Position numbers and translations under genes: made by a program. 64,000 nucleotides of DNA from Gaiella occulta (GTDB lineage Bacteria > Actinomycetota > Thermoleophilia > Gaiellales > Gaiellaceae): positions 56,151-120,150 of the forward strand of contig NZ_QQZY01000009.1 in assembly GCF_003351045.1 (NCBI RefSeq). Reading direction: 5' to 3'. Of this stretch, positions 51,079 through 60,090 are shown in pieces. Each line of letters opens with the position of its first letter. The stretch's first letter is position 1. A model generated the notes under the pieces. The model saw only the letters and a program-made list of their open reading frames with translations, had not been told where the DNA came from and made no database searches.

Positions 51079-52640
51079 TGCTCGTCCGGGCGCAGGTCGC
51101 GATGGTGATGAACCTCGACAAGTGCATCGGCTGCCACACGTGCTCGGTCACCTGCAAGAACGTGTGGACGAACCGGCGCGGCGTCGAGTACGCGTGGTTC
51201 AACGACGTCGAGACGAAGCCGGGCATCGGCTACCCGAAGCGCTGGGAGGACCAGGCGCGCTGGAAGGGCGGCTGGGAGCTCCGCGGCGGCAAGCTTCGCC
51301 TCCGCGCCGGCGGACGGCTGCGCAAGCTCGCGACGCTGTTCTTCAACCCGGAGCTGCCGACGCTCGACGACTACTACGAGCCGTGGACGTACGACTACGA
51401 GACGCTGACGACGGCGCCCGTGCAGCGCCACCAGCCGGTGGCGCGCCCCGCGTCGCAGGTCACGGGCAGGCCGCTCGACCTGCAGTGGGGCCCGAACTGG
51501 GAGGACGACCTCGCCGGCGGGCCCGAGGGGGCGCGGCTCGACCCCAACCTGCGTGACGGCGTCGAGGAGCAGGTGCGGCTCGAGTACGAGAGCGCGTTCA
51601 TGTTCTACCTCCCGCGCATCTGCGAGCACTGCCTCAACCCCTCGTGCGTCGCCTCGTGCCCGTCGGGCGCGATGTACAAGCGCGAGGAGGACGGCATCGT
51701 GCTCGTCGACCAGGGGCAGTGCCGCTCCTGGCGCATGTGCGTGAGCGGCTGCCCGTACAAGAAGGTCTACTTCAACTGGGGCACCGGGAAGGCCGAGAAG
51801 TGCACGCTCTGCTACCCGCGCATCGAGGCGGGCCAGCCCACGATCTGCTCCGAGACATGCGTCGGCAAGATCCGCTACCTCGGCGTCGTGCTCTACGACG
51901 CCGACCGCGTCGAGGCCGCCGCGTCCGTGCCCGACGAGAAGGACCTGCTCGCGGCCCAGCTCGACCTGTTCCTCGACCCGGACGACCCCGAGGTGCAGGC
52001 GGCAGCCCGTGCCGACGGGATCCCGGACGACTGGCTCGAGGCCGCAACCCGCTCACCCGTCTACGCGCTCGCCGTTACGCACCGGGTCGCCCTGCCGCTG
52101 CACCCCGAGTACCGCACCCTGCCGATGGTCTGGTACGTGCCACCTCTCTCGCCCGTGATGAGCCTCGTTGAGGGCAACGGCTCCGACGCCGACCCAGACG
52201 ACGTCTTCCCCACGATCGACGAGCTGCGAATCCCCGTCGAGTACCTCGCTAACCTCCTCACCGCCGGCGACCCCGAGCCGGTGCGGCTGGCGCTGAAAAG
52301 GCTGGCCGCGATGCGCGGCTTCGTCCGCGAGCGCAACCTCGGCGGCGAGCCCGACGCGGCGATCGCGTCCGCGGTCGGCATGGAACCCGCCGAGATCGAC
52401 CACATGTTCAGGCTGCTCGCCGTCGCGAAGTACGACGAGCGCTACGTGATCCCGAAGACCCACGGTGAGATCGGCATCAATCCGATGGCGCGGCAGGGCG
52501 CCTGCGGCCTCGACTTCCCGGGCGGCCCCGGCAGCTGCGGCGAACTGGGCAAGGCGAAGGATCCGTTCGGAGGCGAGCCACTCGCCGCCGGCGGCGCCGG
52601 CAACGTCACCTTCATGGACTTCCGGAGGAAGGGCGGATGA
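51078..52640 (+). CDS. narH: Respiratory nitrate reductase beta subunit
   Basis: A 520-residue electron-transfer subunit with four iron-sulfur clusters linking NarI haem to NarG. Cysteine groups are CIGCHTCSVTC (residues 16-26), ICEHCLNPSCVASCP, CRSWRMCVSGCP and CTLCYPR. In the third group tryptophan replaces one cysteine, the normal sign of the 3Fe-4S cluster of NarH. The ATG overlaps the narG stop by one base (TGATG), and the end overlaps narJ. Confidence 0.97.
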   Translation: MLVRAQVAMVMNLDKCIGCHTCSVTCKNVWTNRRGVEYAWFNDVETKPGIGYPKRWEDQARWKGGWELRGGKLRLRAGGRLRKLATLFFNPELPTLDDYYEPWTYDYETLTTAPVQRHQPVARPASQVTGRPLDLQWGPNWEDDLAGGPEGARLDPNLRDGVEEQVRLEYESAFMFYLPRICEHCLNPSCVASCPSGAMYKREEDGIVLVDQGQCRSWRMCVSGCPYKKVYFNWGTGKAEKCTLCYPRIEAGQPTICSETCVGKIRYLGVVLYDADRVEAAASVPDEKDLLAAQLDLFLDPDDPEVQAAARADGIPDDWLEAATRSPVYALAVTHRVALPLHPEYRTLPMVWYVPPLSPVMSLVEGNGSDADPDDVFPTIDELRIPVEYLANLLTAGDPEPVRLALKRLAAMRGFVRERNLGGEPDAAIASAVGMEPAEIDHMFRLLAVAKYDERYVIPKTHGEIGINPMARQGACGLDFPGGPGSCGELGKAKDPFGGEPLAAGGAGNVTFMDFRRKGG

Positions 52641-53236
52641 GCTGGAAGCTCCTCTCCGTCCTGCTCCAGTATCCGGACGACGCGCTCCTCGAAGCGATGG
52701 CCGAGCTCGAGCTCACCGCCGCGCAACTGCCGCCCGCGCAGCGCACACCAGTCGACGGATTCCTTGCCTACCTGCGCGCGACCCCTCCGGCTGTCCTGCG
52801 CCAGGCGTACGTGGAAGCGTTCGACTTCGACCGGCGCTCCGCCATGCACCTGACGTGGCACACCCACGGCGACCGGCGCCAGCGCGGCATCGAGCTCGTA
52901 CGCCTCAAGCGCCACTACGCAGAGGCGGGGCTGCCGCTCGCCGACGGCGAGCTCCCCGACTACCTGCCGGTCATCCTCGAGTTCACCGAGCTGCGACCCG
53001 GTGAAGGGATCGAGCTTCTCGTCGGGCTGCGGCCGTCGCTCGAGCTCGTCCGTGCCGCCCTGCATCGGAGGCAAAGCCCGTACGCCGGCCTGCTTGACGC
53101 CGTCTGCGTCGTGCTGCCGAAGCCGACCGCCCGCCAGCTGGAGCAGGCGCGACGGCTCGCGCTCGAAGGGCCCCCGGCAGAGCTGGTCGGGCTCGAGCCG
53201 GTCAGCGCCCCGGACGCAGTCGGAGCCGGAGCATGA
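52637..53236 (+). CDS. narJ: Nitrate reductase assembly chaperone NarJ
   Basis: A 199-residue all-helical TorD/NarJ family chaperone that keeps NarGH ready for cofactor insertion and docking onto NarI. Typical segments: LLQYPDDALLEAMAEL at the start, YVEAFDFDRRSAMHLTWH, and LPDYLPVILEF in the middle. It is not part of the final enzyme. ATGA overlaps on both sides put it in the standard G-H-J-I order. Confidence 0.94.
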   Translation: MSWKLLSVLLQYPDDALLEAMAELELTAAQLPPAQRTPVDGFLAYLRATPPAVLRQAYVEAFDFDRRSAMHLTWHTHGDRRQRGIELVRLKRHYAEAGLPLADGELPDYLPVILEFTELRPGEGIELLVGLRPSLELVRAALHRRQSPYAGLLDAVCVVLPKPTARQLEQARRLALEGPPAELVGLEPVSAPDAVGAGA

Positions 53237-53940
53237 GCCGACTCGACTTCCTGCTCTGGGTTGCACTGCCGTACCTGTGCATCGCCTCGTTCACGGTCGG
53301 GCACATCTGGCGCTACTGCCGCGACCAGTTCATGTGGACAGCCCGTTCCACACAGCTGCTCGAACGCAAGCTGCTGATGATCGGCAGCGTCCTCTTCCAC
53401 TTCGGCATGCTCGCCGCCATCGGCGGCCACCTGCTCGGCATCCTCGTACCGCGGTCTGCGACGGAAGCCGTCGGGATCTCAGACGACGCCTACCACTGGC
53501 TCGCCGTCATGGGAGGCCTCGCCGCAGCGGCGCTCGTCGCCGCCGGAATCGCCGTACTCGCCTACCGGCGACTTACCGTGCCGCGCGTCGCCGCCACGAC
53601 GCTCCGCAGCGACAGGATCCTCTACCCGCTGCTCGTGCTGACGGTCGTGGCCGGGATCGCGGCCACGACCGACACCGTCATCGACCGCTACGCCTACCGC
53701 GAGACGGTCAGCCCCTGGTTCCGCGGCATCTTCACCCTCCAACCTGATGGGGAGCTGATGGTCGGAGCACCCATCGTCTTCCAGTTGCACGTCATCACCG
53801 CCTGGCTCCTGCTCGCCGTCTGGCCCTTCACCCGGCTTGTGCACGTGTGGAGCGTTCCCGTCACCTACCTCGGACGCGCCCCCATCCTCTACCGGCGCCG
53901 CGCGCAGGGCGGGAGACGGCGTCAGGCGGCACGCTCGTGA
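53233..53940 (+). CDS. narI: Respiratory nitrate reductase gamma (cytochrome b) subunit
   Basis: A 235-residue membrane subunit with five helices carrying two b haems that take electrons from menaquinol. Histidine ligands are in SFTVGHIWRY and LFHFGMLAAIGGHLLG near the N-terminus and in FQLHVITAW and RLVHVWSVPVTYLGR near the C-terminus. The gene completes narGHJI. Its stop overlaps the next small gene by four bases. Confidence 0.95.
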   Translation: MSRLDFLLWVALPYLCIASFTVGHIWRYCRDQFMWTARSTQLLERKLLMIGSVLFHFGMLAAIGGHLLGILVPRSATEAVGISDDAYHWLAVMGGLAAAALVAAGIAVLAYRRLTVPRVAATTLRSDRILYPLLVLTVVAGIAATTDTVIDRYAYRETVSPWFRGIFTLQPDGELMVGAPIVFQLHVITAWLLLAVWPFTRLVHVWSVPVTYLGRAPILYRRRAQGGRRRQAARS

Positions 53941-54257
53941 CGACCGTCCATCGCAACCGGCACGATCTCGCGGCGCGCCCCATCCGCGGGGCGATCACCG
54001 CTCGTGGGAAGAAGCTCTCGATCGGCGACACTGTCGGCGCCGCGCGGCGGCTGTTCGCGAACGAGTCCGTGCGGGTCGTTCCTGTGCGCGACGGCGGCCG
54101 AGGAGGCGCGGCAGCCCTCGACGCCGAGGGCTCCACGTGGCTCGTCGTCCCAGACGACGACGGCACCACCAACGTCGGTCTCGTCTGCCTCCGTAGCGAT
54201 CGGATTCGGCTCTGCCCCGATGCGGAATGCCACACCGGACCCACATCCTCCTCCTGA
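53937..54257 (+). CDS. Small protein in the nitrate operon, half-CBS-like
   Basis: A 106-residue protein, not assigned to a named family. The middle, KKLSIGDTVGAARRLFANESVRVVPVRDG, resembles the first helix and strand of a CBS domain, and the following STWLVVPDDDGTTNVGLVCL could be the paired strands. A complete CBS pair is not present. GTG start overlaps narI (GTGA), so it is made with the nitrate reductase. It may sense a nucleotide or act in assembly; neither is proven. Confidence 0.6.
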   Translation: MTTVHRNRHDLAARPIRGAITARGKKLSIGDTVGAARRLFANESVRVVPVRDGGRGGAAALDAEGSTWLVVPDDDGTTNVGLVCLRSDRIRLCPDAECHTGPTSSS

Positions 54258-54268
54258 AAGGACCTTCG

Positions 54269-54976
54269 ATGAGCCCGATCACGACCGACACCCACGTTGC
54301 TGACCTCGTGCTCCAGCAGCCGAGCAGAGCGCGCGTGTTCGAGCGCTTCGGCATCGACTACTGCTGTGGCGGCAAGACGCCGCTCGAGACCGCCTGCGCC
54401 GACCGCGGCGTCGACGTCGAAACGGTGCTCGCGGCGCTCGACGAGCCCCTCGCCACGGAGGCGGACGACATCGACTGGACGAGCGTCCCCGTCGCCGACC
54501 TCTGCGCCCACGTCGTCGGCCATCATCACGCCTACCTGCGCGAGGAGCTGCCGCCGCTTCGCCTGCTCGTCGACAAGGTCGCACAGGCCCACGGCGACAC
54601 GCATCCCGAGCTGCGCGAGGTACAGGTGATCTTCCACGCGACCGCGGACGATCTCGAGCAGCACATGGTCAAGGAAGAGCAGGTCCTATTCCCCGCCTGC
54701 GTGGCGCTCGAGCAGGGCTCCTCGAGCGGCTTCCCCTTCGGATCCGTCGAGAACCCGATCCGGATGATGCTGCACGAGCACGACGAGGTCGCAACCGGCC
54801 TCGCCGGACTGCGCGCGGCGACCAACGGCTACGAGCCGCCTGCGGACGCCTGCAACTCGTACCGCGCCATGCTCGACCGGCTCGCCCGGCTCGAGGCCGA
54901 CACGCACCGCCACGTGCACGAGGAGAACAACATCCTCTTCCCGCGGGCGATCGCGCTCGAGGCGCATCCCGGGTAA
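54269..54976 (+). CDS. ric: Iron-sulfur cluster repair di-iron protein (Ric/YtfE/ScdA)
   Basis: A 235-residue protein that repairs iron-sulfur clusters damaged by nitric oxide or peroxide. Residues 1-60 are the ScdA N-terminal domain with the CC motif RFGIDYCCGGKTPLE. Residues 80-230 form a hemerythrin-like four-helix bundle with iron-ligand histidines in HVVGHHHAYLREEL, DLEQHMVKEEQVLFP, MLHEHDEVATGL and DTHRHVHEENNILFP. The ATG after AAAGGA is taken. Placement behind narGHJI makes sense because nitrate respiration yields nitric oxide as a by-product. Confidence 0.93.
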   Translation: MSPITTDTHVADLVLQQPSRARVFERFGIDYCCGGKTPLETACADRGVDVETVLAALDEPLATEADDIDWTSVPVADLCAHVVGHHHAYLREELPPLRLLVDKVAQAHGDTHPELREVQVIFHATADDLEQHMVKEEQVLFPACVALEQGSSSGFPFGSVENPIRMMLHEHDEVATGLAGLRAATNGYEPPADACNSYRAMLDRLARLEADTHRHVHEENNILFPRAIALEAHPG

Positions 54977-55015
54977 CGCATGTCTCACCGCGGGACATTC
55001 CGCGCGACGTGAGAC

Positions 55016-55488
55016 GTGGCACGTCACCTGGCGCTCACCTTGCAGCAGGCCCGCCTGCGCACATCCGAGCGGGAGGCGCTGGCGCGCGCCCTGGCGCTGC
55101 ACTCGATCACCGGCGTGGCGTCGGCACGGCCGCTCGGCAACGTTCGTGCGTATCCTGCGACGCTCACGCTCGTCCCGTCGAGCCTCGTCGACGACGCGCT
55201 CGAGTTCACGGCGGCAGGGCACGTGCCGTCGCTCGCGAATCGCTCCCGGACAGGGGACGCCGGCGTGCGCATCGAGATCCAGGATGAGGTCATCGGCGTC
55301 TCGCCCGAGCAGCAGCGACGGATCTTCGCCGTGTTCGAGCGGCTGTCCACGGGAGGATGGCCTGCCCGGGAACCGTGGTGGGACTCGCGGGCGTCGAGAA
55401 GGGCATCGAGCGGATGGGCGGCGTCGTCGGCGTCGAGTCGGCACCGGGCCAGGGCAGCACATTCTGGTTCGAGCAGCCGGTGGCGTAG
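55016..55488 (+). pseudogene. Histidine kinase remnant (HATPase domain) with frameshift
   Basis: Only the C-terminal end of a sensor kinase remains. One frame gives VRIEIQDEVIGVSPEQQRRI and FAVFERLSTGGW (N and F boxes). After about 55360 the reading must shift by +1 to give GTVVGLAGVEKGIERMGG and VESAPGQGSTFWFEQPVA before TAG at 55486, the G2 box and end of the domain. The ATP lid is damaged (GTGVGL has become GTVVGL). No start codon, sensor domain or H box is recognisable upstream. Confidence 0.75.
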
Positions 55489-55500
55489 TCGGGGGAGGCT

Positions 55501-55942
55501 CTGGTCGAGCACGAGCCGATAACGCTCGTCGAGGACGACACGAACGACGTCCTGCTCCTGCAACCGGCCCGCCGCAAGGAGCAGCTTGCCAACCACTCCA
55601 CGTCGTCGGCGACGGCGAGCGGGCGTTCGCCCACCTGCCTGGCGACGTCATCCACGCCGACCGCGACGCGCACCCGCTACCGGTGCTCGTCTTGCTCGAC
55701 CTCGCGCTGTCGCGCCTGAGCGGCCACGAGGTGCTCGCGGGGCTGCGCGCCCAGCCGGGCAGGGCCGCGTGCGCGTCGCGGCGTCCACGTCGTCGCGGGA
55801 GAGCGCCGACGCGAGCAGGACGTTCGAGCGGGGCGCGAGCGCCTATCGCGTCGAGCCGATCGACACGGTCGCGCTGTACGAGATGGTACGCTCGCTCGAC
55901 TTCTACCGCCTCGAGCACAGCGAGCGGTCCGGCCTCGTGTGA
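55501..55942 (+). pseudogene. Response-regulator receiver remnant with two frameshifts
   Basis: Three frames must be joined to read a receiver protein. The first gives PITLVEDDTNDVLLLQPARR. From about 55590 the second gives QPLHVVGDGERAFAHLPGD, LPVLVLLDLALSRLSGHEVL and AGLRAQPG. From about 55770 the third gives VRVAASTSSRESADASRTFE, then AYRVEPIDTVALYEMVRSLD to a TGA at 55940. This matches the Rcp/CheY-like class with D-L-x-L-P and K-P positions altered (Lys is now Glu in VEP). It sits directly behind the decayed kinase and overlaps the next intact kinase start. Confidence 0.75.
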
Positions 55943-58167
55943 GCACGTTCCGCGCCCTCATCGCCGACGACGACCCCGACGACCGGATGCTCGCCCTTCG
56001 CGAGCTGCGGAAGGAGTGGCCCGACGCCGAGGCATTCGAGGTGTGCGACGCCGCCGGGCTCGAGGAGGCGCTGTCGGGGCCCCAGCCTCAGCTCGTCGTG
56101 ACGGACTCAAGCCTGCGCTTCACGGACGGGTTGTCGATCCTGCGGGACGTCCGTGCCCGCTGGCCCGACGTCCCGGTGGTGATGCTGACGGGCACGGGGT
56201 CGGCGGAGGTCGCCGTCGAGGCGCTGAAGAGCGGTCTCGACGACTACGTGCTGAAGCACCACGTCTCCCGCCTCGGTGCCTCGGTGCGTGGGGTCGTCGA
56301 CCGCCGTGCGCGCGAGCTCGAGGCGCGGACGGCGCTCGCCGAGAGCGAGGAGCGGTTCCGCGCGCTCGCCGACTCCTCGTCGCTCCTGATCTGGATCACC
56401 GATGCGGACAACCGCGTCACCTTCGTCAACCGTGGCTGGCTCGACTTCACGGGTCGCACGCTCGAGCAGGAGCTGGGATTCGGCTGGTTGGAGGGCGTGC
56501 ATCCCGACGAGCGCGATGCGGTTGCGCGGCAGGTGCTCGAGTACGAGCGGTCAGGGCGTCCGTATGCGCTGCGGTACCGGATCCTCGACGCGGCCGGCGA
56601 GTACCGCACGCTCGTCGACTCGGGCTCGCCCAGGCTGGCCGCCGACGGCACGCTCCTCGGCTACGCGGGCACCTCGCTCGACATCACCGACCAGCTGCGG
56701 GCCGAGAGCGCCCGCGTCGAGGCGGAGGTGCTGCTGACGACGGCGCTCGAGGCGGCGCCCGTCGGACTCGGTTTCGTCGACCGCGACCTCCGCTACGTCC
56801 GCGTTAACGAGGCGCTCGCCGAGTTCCACGGGAGCCCCGTCGACGCGCACCTGGGACGGAAGGCGGGCCAGATCCTGGAGCCGCTCGGGCTCGACCTCGA
56901 CGCCGTCTACCGCAGGGTGCTGGACACGGGCGTGAGTGTGCACGACGTCGACATCGAGACGGCGGTGGCTGGTGCACGGCGCAGGTTCCGCGCCGGCTAC
57001 CACCCCGTCCGCGTCCACGACGAGATCGTCGGCGTCGCCGTCGTTGCCGTCGAGACGACCGAGCGCGACCTGCTCGAAGCGCAGCTGCTGCAGGCGCAGA
57101 AGCTCGAGGCGGTCGGGCGTCTCGCCGCCGGGCTCGCGCACGACTTCAACAACCTGCTCGGCGTCATCGACGGCTATGCCTCGCTCATCGCCGAGGCGCT
57201 GCCCGAGGGCGACGAGCGGCGCGCCCAGGCGCTCGAGATCTCCCGCGCCAGCATGCGCGGTGCCGACCTGACGCGCAGCCTGCTCGTGTTCAGCCGCCAG
57301 AAGGTCGTGGCCGAGCGCGACATCGATCTGTGCAGGCTCGTCGCCGAGCTGGCGCGCATGCTCGAGCGGCTCGTGCCCGACGACGTCGAGCTGACGATCG
57401 ACCTGGGCGACGAGCCCGCGGTCGTCTGCGCGGACGCCGGCCGCCTCGAGCAGGTGATCGTCAACCTCGTCGTCAACGCCGTCGACGCGATCCGCGCTGG
57501 GGGCCGCATCAGCGTCCGCGTCCGGCCGCGCGGGCAGGACGTCGTGCTCGAGGTCGAGGACACCGGCGTCGGCATCGCCGAGGAGGCGCTGCCGCTGCTG
57601 TTCGAGCCGTTCTTCACGACGAAGGAGCAGGGGACGGGTCTCGGCCTGTCGACCGCGTACGGCATCGTCAAGCAGGCGGGCGGGCAACTCCACGTGACCT
57701 CGACGGTCGGGGCAGGATCGACGTTCACCGTGCTGCTCCCGCGCGTCGACCGCCCCGCTGCCACACCCCTCGACGAGGTTGCCGTGCGAGAGCCGCTCGG
57801 CGCGAGAGGCGGCGGCGAGACGATCCTGGTGGCGGAGGACAACGACCTGCTTCGCCGCCTCATCCGATCGGTGCTCGAGCAGGCCGGTTTCACCGTCGTC
57901 ACGGTCGAGGACGGCGCGAAAGCGCTCGAGGCGATCCTCGAGCACGGCCCTCCCGCCGCCGTCGTCGCCGACGTCGAGATGCCCGGAATGGGCGGGATCG
58001 AGCTCGCCCGCCGCCTCGACCGCCTTCACCCGCACGTGCGCGTGCTCCTGATGAGCGGCTACACCGCTGCCGACGAGATCCATCATCTCGCGAAGCGCGA
58101 CTTCCTGCAGAAGCCGTTCACGCCCGCCGATCTCGTGGCGCGGGTGCGCGAGCTGCTCGACCGCTGA
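55939..58167 (+). CDS. Hybrid sensor histidine kinase (REC-PAS-PAS-HisKA-HATPase-REC)
   Basis: A 742-residue soluble kinase. Residues 5-120 are a receiver domain with Asp56. PAS domains at about 135-255 and 260-375 follow (SEERFRALADSSSLLIWITD and APVGLGFVDRDLRYVRVNEA). The HisKA box is RLAAGLAHDFNNLLGVIDGY with His401, then an HATPase with the N box VNLVVNAVDAI and G boxes EDTGVGIAEE and GTGLGLSTAYGIV. Residues 630-742 form a second receiver with Asp678 (VVADVEMPGMGG). No membrane segment is seen, so the signal is intracellular, perhaps redox or gas through the PAS domains. It starts at GTG in the end of the decayed receiver gene. Confidence 0.92.
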   Translation: MSTFRALIADDDPDDRMLALRELRKEWPDAEAFEVCDAAGLEEALSGPQPQLVVTDSSLRFTDGLSILRDVRARWPDVPVVMLTGTGSAEVAVEALKSGLDDYVLKHHVSRLGASVRGVVDRRARELEARTALAESEERFRALADSSSLLIWITDADNRVTFVNRGWLDFTGRTLEQELGFGWLEGVHPDERDAVARQVLEYERSGRPYALRYRILDAAGEYRTLVDSGSPRLAADGTLLGYAGTSLDITDQLRAESARVEAEVLLTTALEAAPVGLGFVDRDLRYVRVNEALAEFHGSPVDAHLGRKAGQILEPLGLDLDAVYRRVLDTGVSVHDVDIETAVAGARRRFRAGYHPVRVHDEIVGVAVVAVETTERDLLEAQLLQAQKLEAVGRLAAGLAHDFNNLLGVIDGYASLIAEALPEGDERRAQALEISRASMRGADLTRSLLVFSRQKVVAERDIDLCRLVAELARMLERLVPDDVELTIDLGDEPAVVCADAGRLEQVIVNLVVNAVDAIRAGGRISVRVRPRGQDVVLEVEDTGVGIAEEALPLLFEPFFTTKEQGTGLGLSTAYGIVKQAGGQLHVTSTVGAGSTFTVLLPRVDRPAATPLDEVAVREPLGARGGGETILVAEDNDLLRRLIRSVLEQAGFTVVTVEDGAKALEAILEHGPPAAVVADVEMPGMGGIELARRLDRLHPHVRVLLMSGYTAADEIHHLAKRDFLQKPFTPADLVARVRELLDR

Positions 58168-58232
58168 GCCGGCAGCCGGAAAAACGGGGGACGCAGGCCG
58201 GCGGCACCGCTGTCGACAATCCGGATATCGCC

Positions 58233-59357
58233 ATGATCGTGCCGGAACCCCCCATTCAGGAAGCGGATCGTGCTCCGCGCAGGCGGTTCGGGCATGCCCG
58301 CGTCCTGATCGTCGACGACGACGATCTCCTCGCCCGGCTGTTCCGCGCCATCCTCGGGGGCGAAGGGCACGCGTGCACGGTGGCCGGCTCGGTCGAGGCC
58401 GCGCGCCTGCGGCTCGGCGAGTGCGCGTTCGAGCTCGTGCTCTGCGACGTCAACCTCGGCGGCGATTCGGGGCTCGATCTCGCACGGTGGATATGCGAGC
58501 GGTATCCCGAGACCTCGGTCGTGATGGTGAGCGGCCGCGACGAGCCGGAGATCTGGAGCGCGGCGCTCGATCTCGGCGCCGTCGGCTACCTGACGAAGCC
58601 GATCCAGCGCAGCGCCCTGCTCATCGCGGTTGCGAACACGCTTCACCGCAGGCAGCTCGAGGCCGAGCTGCGCCGGCACCGGGAGGAGCTCGAGGAGACG
58701 GTGAAGGAGCGCACCGCCGAGCTCGAGCGCGCCCGCGCCGACGTGGAGCTCACCTACGAGGAGACGGTGCGGCGGCTCGCGCTGGCGGCGGAGTTCCGCG
58801 ACCGGGAAACGGGAGACCACGTCGAGCGCATGGGCAGGCTCTGCGCGCTCCTCGCCGGCGCGCTGGGTCTGCCCGCTGACGCGTGCGAGCGCCTTCGCCT
58901 CGCAAGCCTCCTGCACGACGTCGGAAAGATCGGGATTCCGGATGCGATCCTCGGCAAGCCGGGGCCGCTCACGGCCGAGGAATGGGATGTGATCCGCCGC
59001 CACCCGGAGATGGGCCACCGCCTGCTCGGCGGCTCGCGGTCGGCGCTGCTCGATCTCGCTGCCACGGTCGCCTACACCCATCACGAGCGCCTCGACGGCA
59101 GCGGCTACCCGCGCGGGCTCGCGGGTGACGAGATCCCGCTCGCGGGGCGGATCGCCGCCGTCGCAGACGTGCTGGACGCTCTCACGAGCCCCCGCGTCTA
59201 CAAGGTGGCCCAGCCGTTCGAGCACGCGCTCGCAACGCTGGAGGAGGGCAGAGGAACGCTGTACGACCCGGACGTCCTCGACGCGCTGCAGCGCGAGATC
59301 GTGCGCGTGAGAGCCGTTCTCGGAGACCCCCGCCGCATGCCCGCCGTGCGAGGCTGA
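58233..59357 (+). CDS. Response regulator with HD-GYP cyclic-di-GMP phosphodiesterase domain
   Basis: A 374-residue protein. A receiver domain (residues 25-140) has VLIVDDDDLLARLFRAIL and the phospho-Asp in LVLCDVNLGGDSG. A coiled-coil linker (150-185, ELRRHREELEETVKERTAEL) leads to an HD-GYP domain with the metal-binding LASLLHDVGKIGIPDAIL and the THHERLDGSGYPRGL signature. All catalytic residues are present, so it should hydrolyse cyclic di-GMP when phosphorylated. It lies 65 bases after the hybrid kinase, its probable partner. ATG is used; a GTG two codons on is possible. Confidence 0.92.
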   Translation: MIVPEPPIQEADRAPRRRFGHARVLIVDDDDLLARLFRAILGGEGHACTVAGSVEAARLRLGECAFELVLCDVNLGGDSGLDLARWICERYPETSVVMVSGRDEPEIWSAALDLGAVGYLTKPIQRSALLIAVANTLHRRQLEAELRRHREELEETVKERTAELERARADVELTYEETVRRLALAAEFRDRETGDHVERMGRLCALLAGALGLPADACERLRLASLLHDVGKIGIPDAILGKPGPLTAEEWDVIRRHPEMGHRLLGGSRSALLDLAATVAYTHHERLDGSGYPRGLAGDEIPLAGRIAAVADVLDALTSPRVYKVAQPFEHALATLEEGRGTLYDPDVLDALQREIVRVRAVLGDPRRMPAVRG

Positions 59358-59371
59358 CGCGCGGCAGGGCC

Positions 59372-60052
59372 GTGGGAGTTGCGCGCGCCCGCAGGCCGCT
59401 CTACGCTGCGTCGGGCGCTCTCTGTCTCGGGAGGGGAGGCGAAATCGACACGGCGTCTCATTCGGTGCTCGTCGTCGAGGACGATGCGATCGTACGCACG
59501 TGGGTGCGGCTCGCCCTCGCGGGCGGCGATTTTCGCATCGCCGGCGAGACCGGCTCCGCCACGGAGGCCGAGGAGCTGCTCGGGCGCCGGGCGGTCGACG
59601 TGCTCCTCGTCGACCAGCATCTGCCCGATCGTCTCGGCAGCGACCTCGTCAAGAGCCTGAGGCGGGCGGGCATGGCCTGCCCTGCGGTGCTGATGACGGC
59701 GAGCCCGCAGCGAGGGCTCAACGAGGTCGCGATCGAGGCAGGCGCGCAGGCGAGCGTCGTCAAGTCATCCGACCCGAAGCGGCTCCGGGTCGTGCTGCGA
59801 GGCGTGCTGGCAGGCCACCGCATCTTCGACCCGGCGCACCCGAAGCGGCCCACGGGCGAGGCGCGGCTGACGCCGCGGGAGCGCGGGGTGATTGCGCTCG
59901 TCGCCGCCGGCCGCACGAACAGGGAGGCCGCGGCTGTGCTCGGCGTCTCCGACGAGACCGTCAAGACACTGCTGGAGCGCGCGTACACGAAGCTCGGCGC
60001 GCGCAGGCGCGCGGAGGCGGTGCTGGAGGCGCGGGCGCGGGGCCTCATCTGA
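59372..60052 (+). CDS. LuxR/NarL-family response regulator
   Basis: A receiver domain (VLVVEDDAIVRTWVRLAL, phospho-Asp in LLVDQHLPDR, Lys in VVKSSD) is joined to a C-terminal LuxR helix-turn-helix (LTPRERGVIALVAAGRTNRE, then VLGVSDETVKTLLERAYTKL). The start is unclear. The GTG given here adds 24 residues unlike any receiver. A strong ribosome site (GGGAGGGGAGG, 59429-59439) lies just before an in-frame ATC at 59444, and a GTG at 59465 would start at VLVVEDD. It may act with the hybrid kinase; NarL-type control of the nitrate operon is possible but unproven. Confidence 0.85.
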   Translation: MGVARARRPLYAASGALCLGRGGEIDTASHSVLVVEDDAIVRTWVRLALAGGDFRIAGETGSATEAEELLGRRAVDVLLVDQHLPDRLGSDLVKSLRRAGMACPAVLMTASPQRGLNEVAIEAGAQASVVKSSDPKRLRVVLRGVLAGHRIFDPAHPKRPTGEARLTPRERGVIALVAAGRTNREAAAVLGVSDETVKTLLERAYTKLGARRRAEAVLEARARGLI

Positions 60053-60090
60053 CGCCTGCGTGGGCTCTCGCCGCCCTCGGCGGCCGGCCC

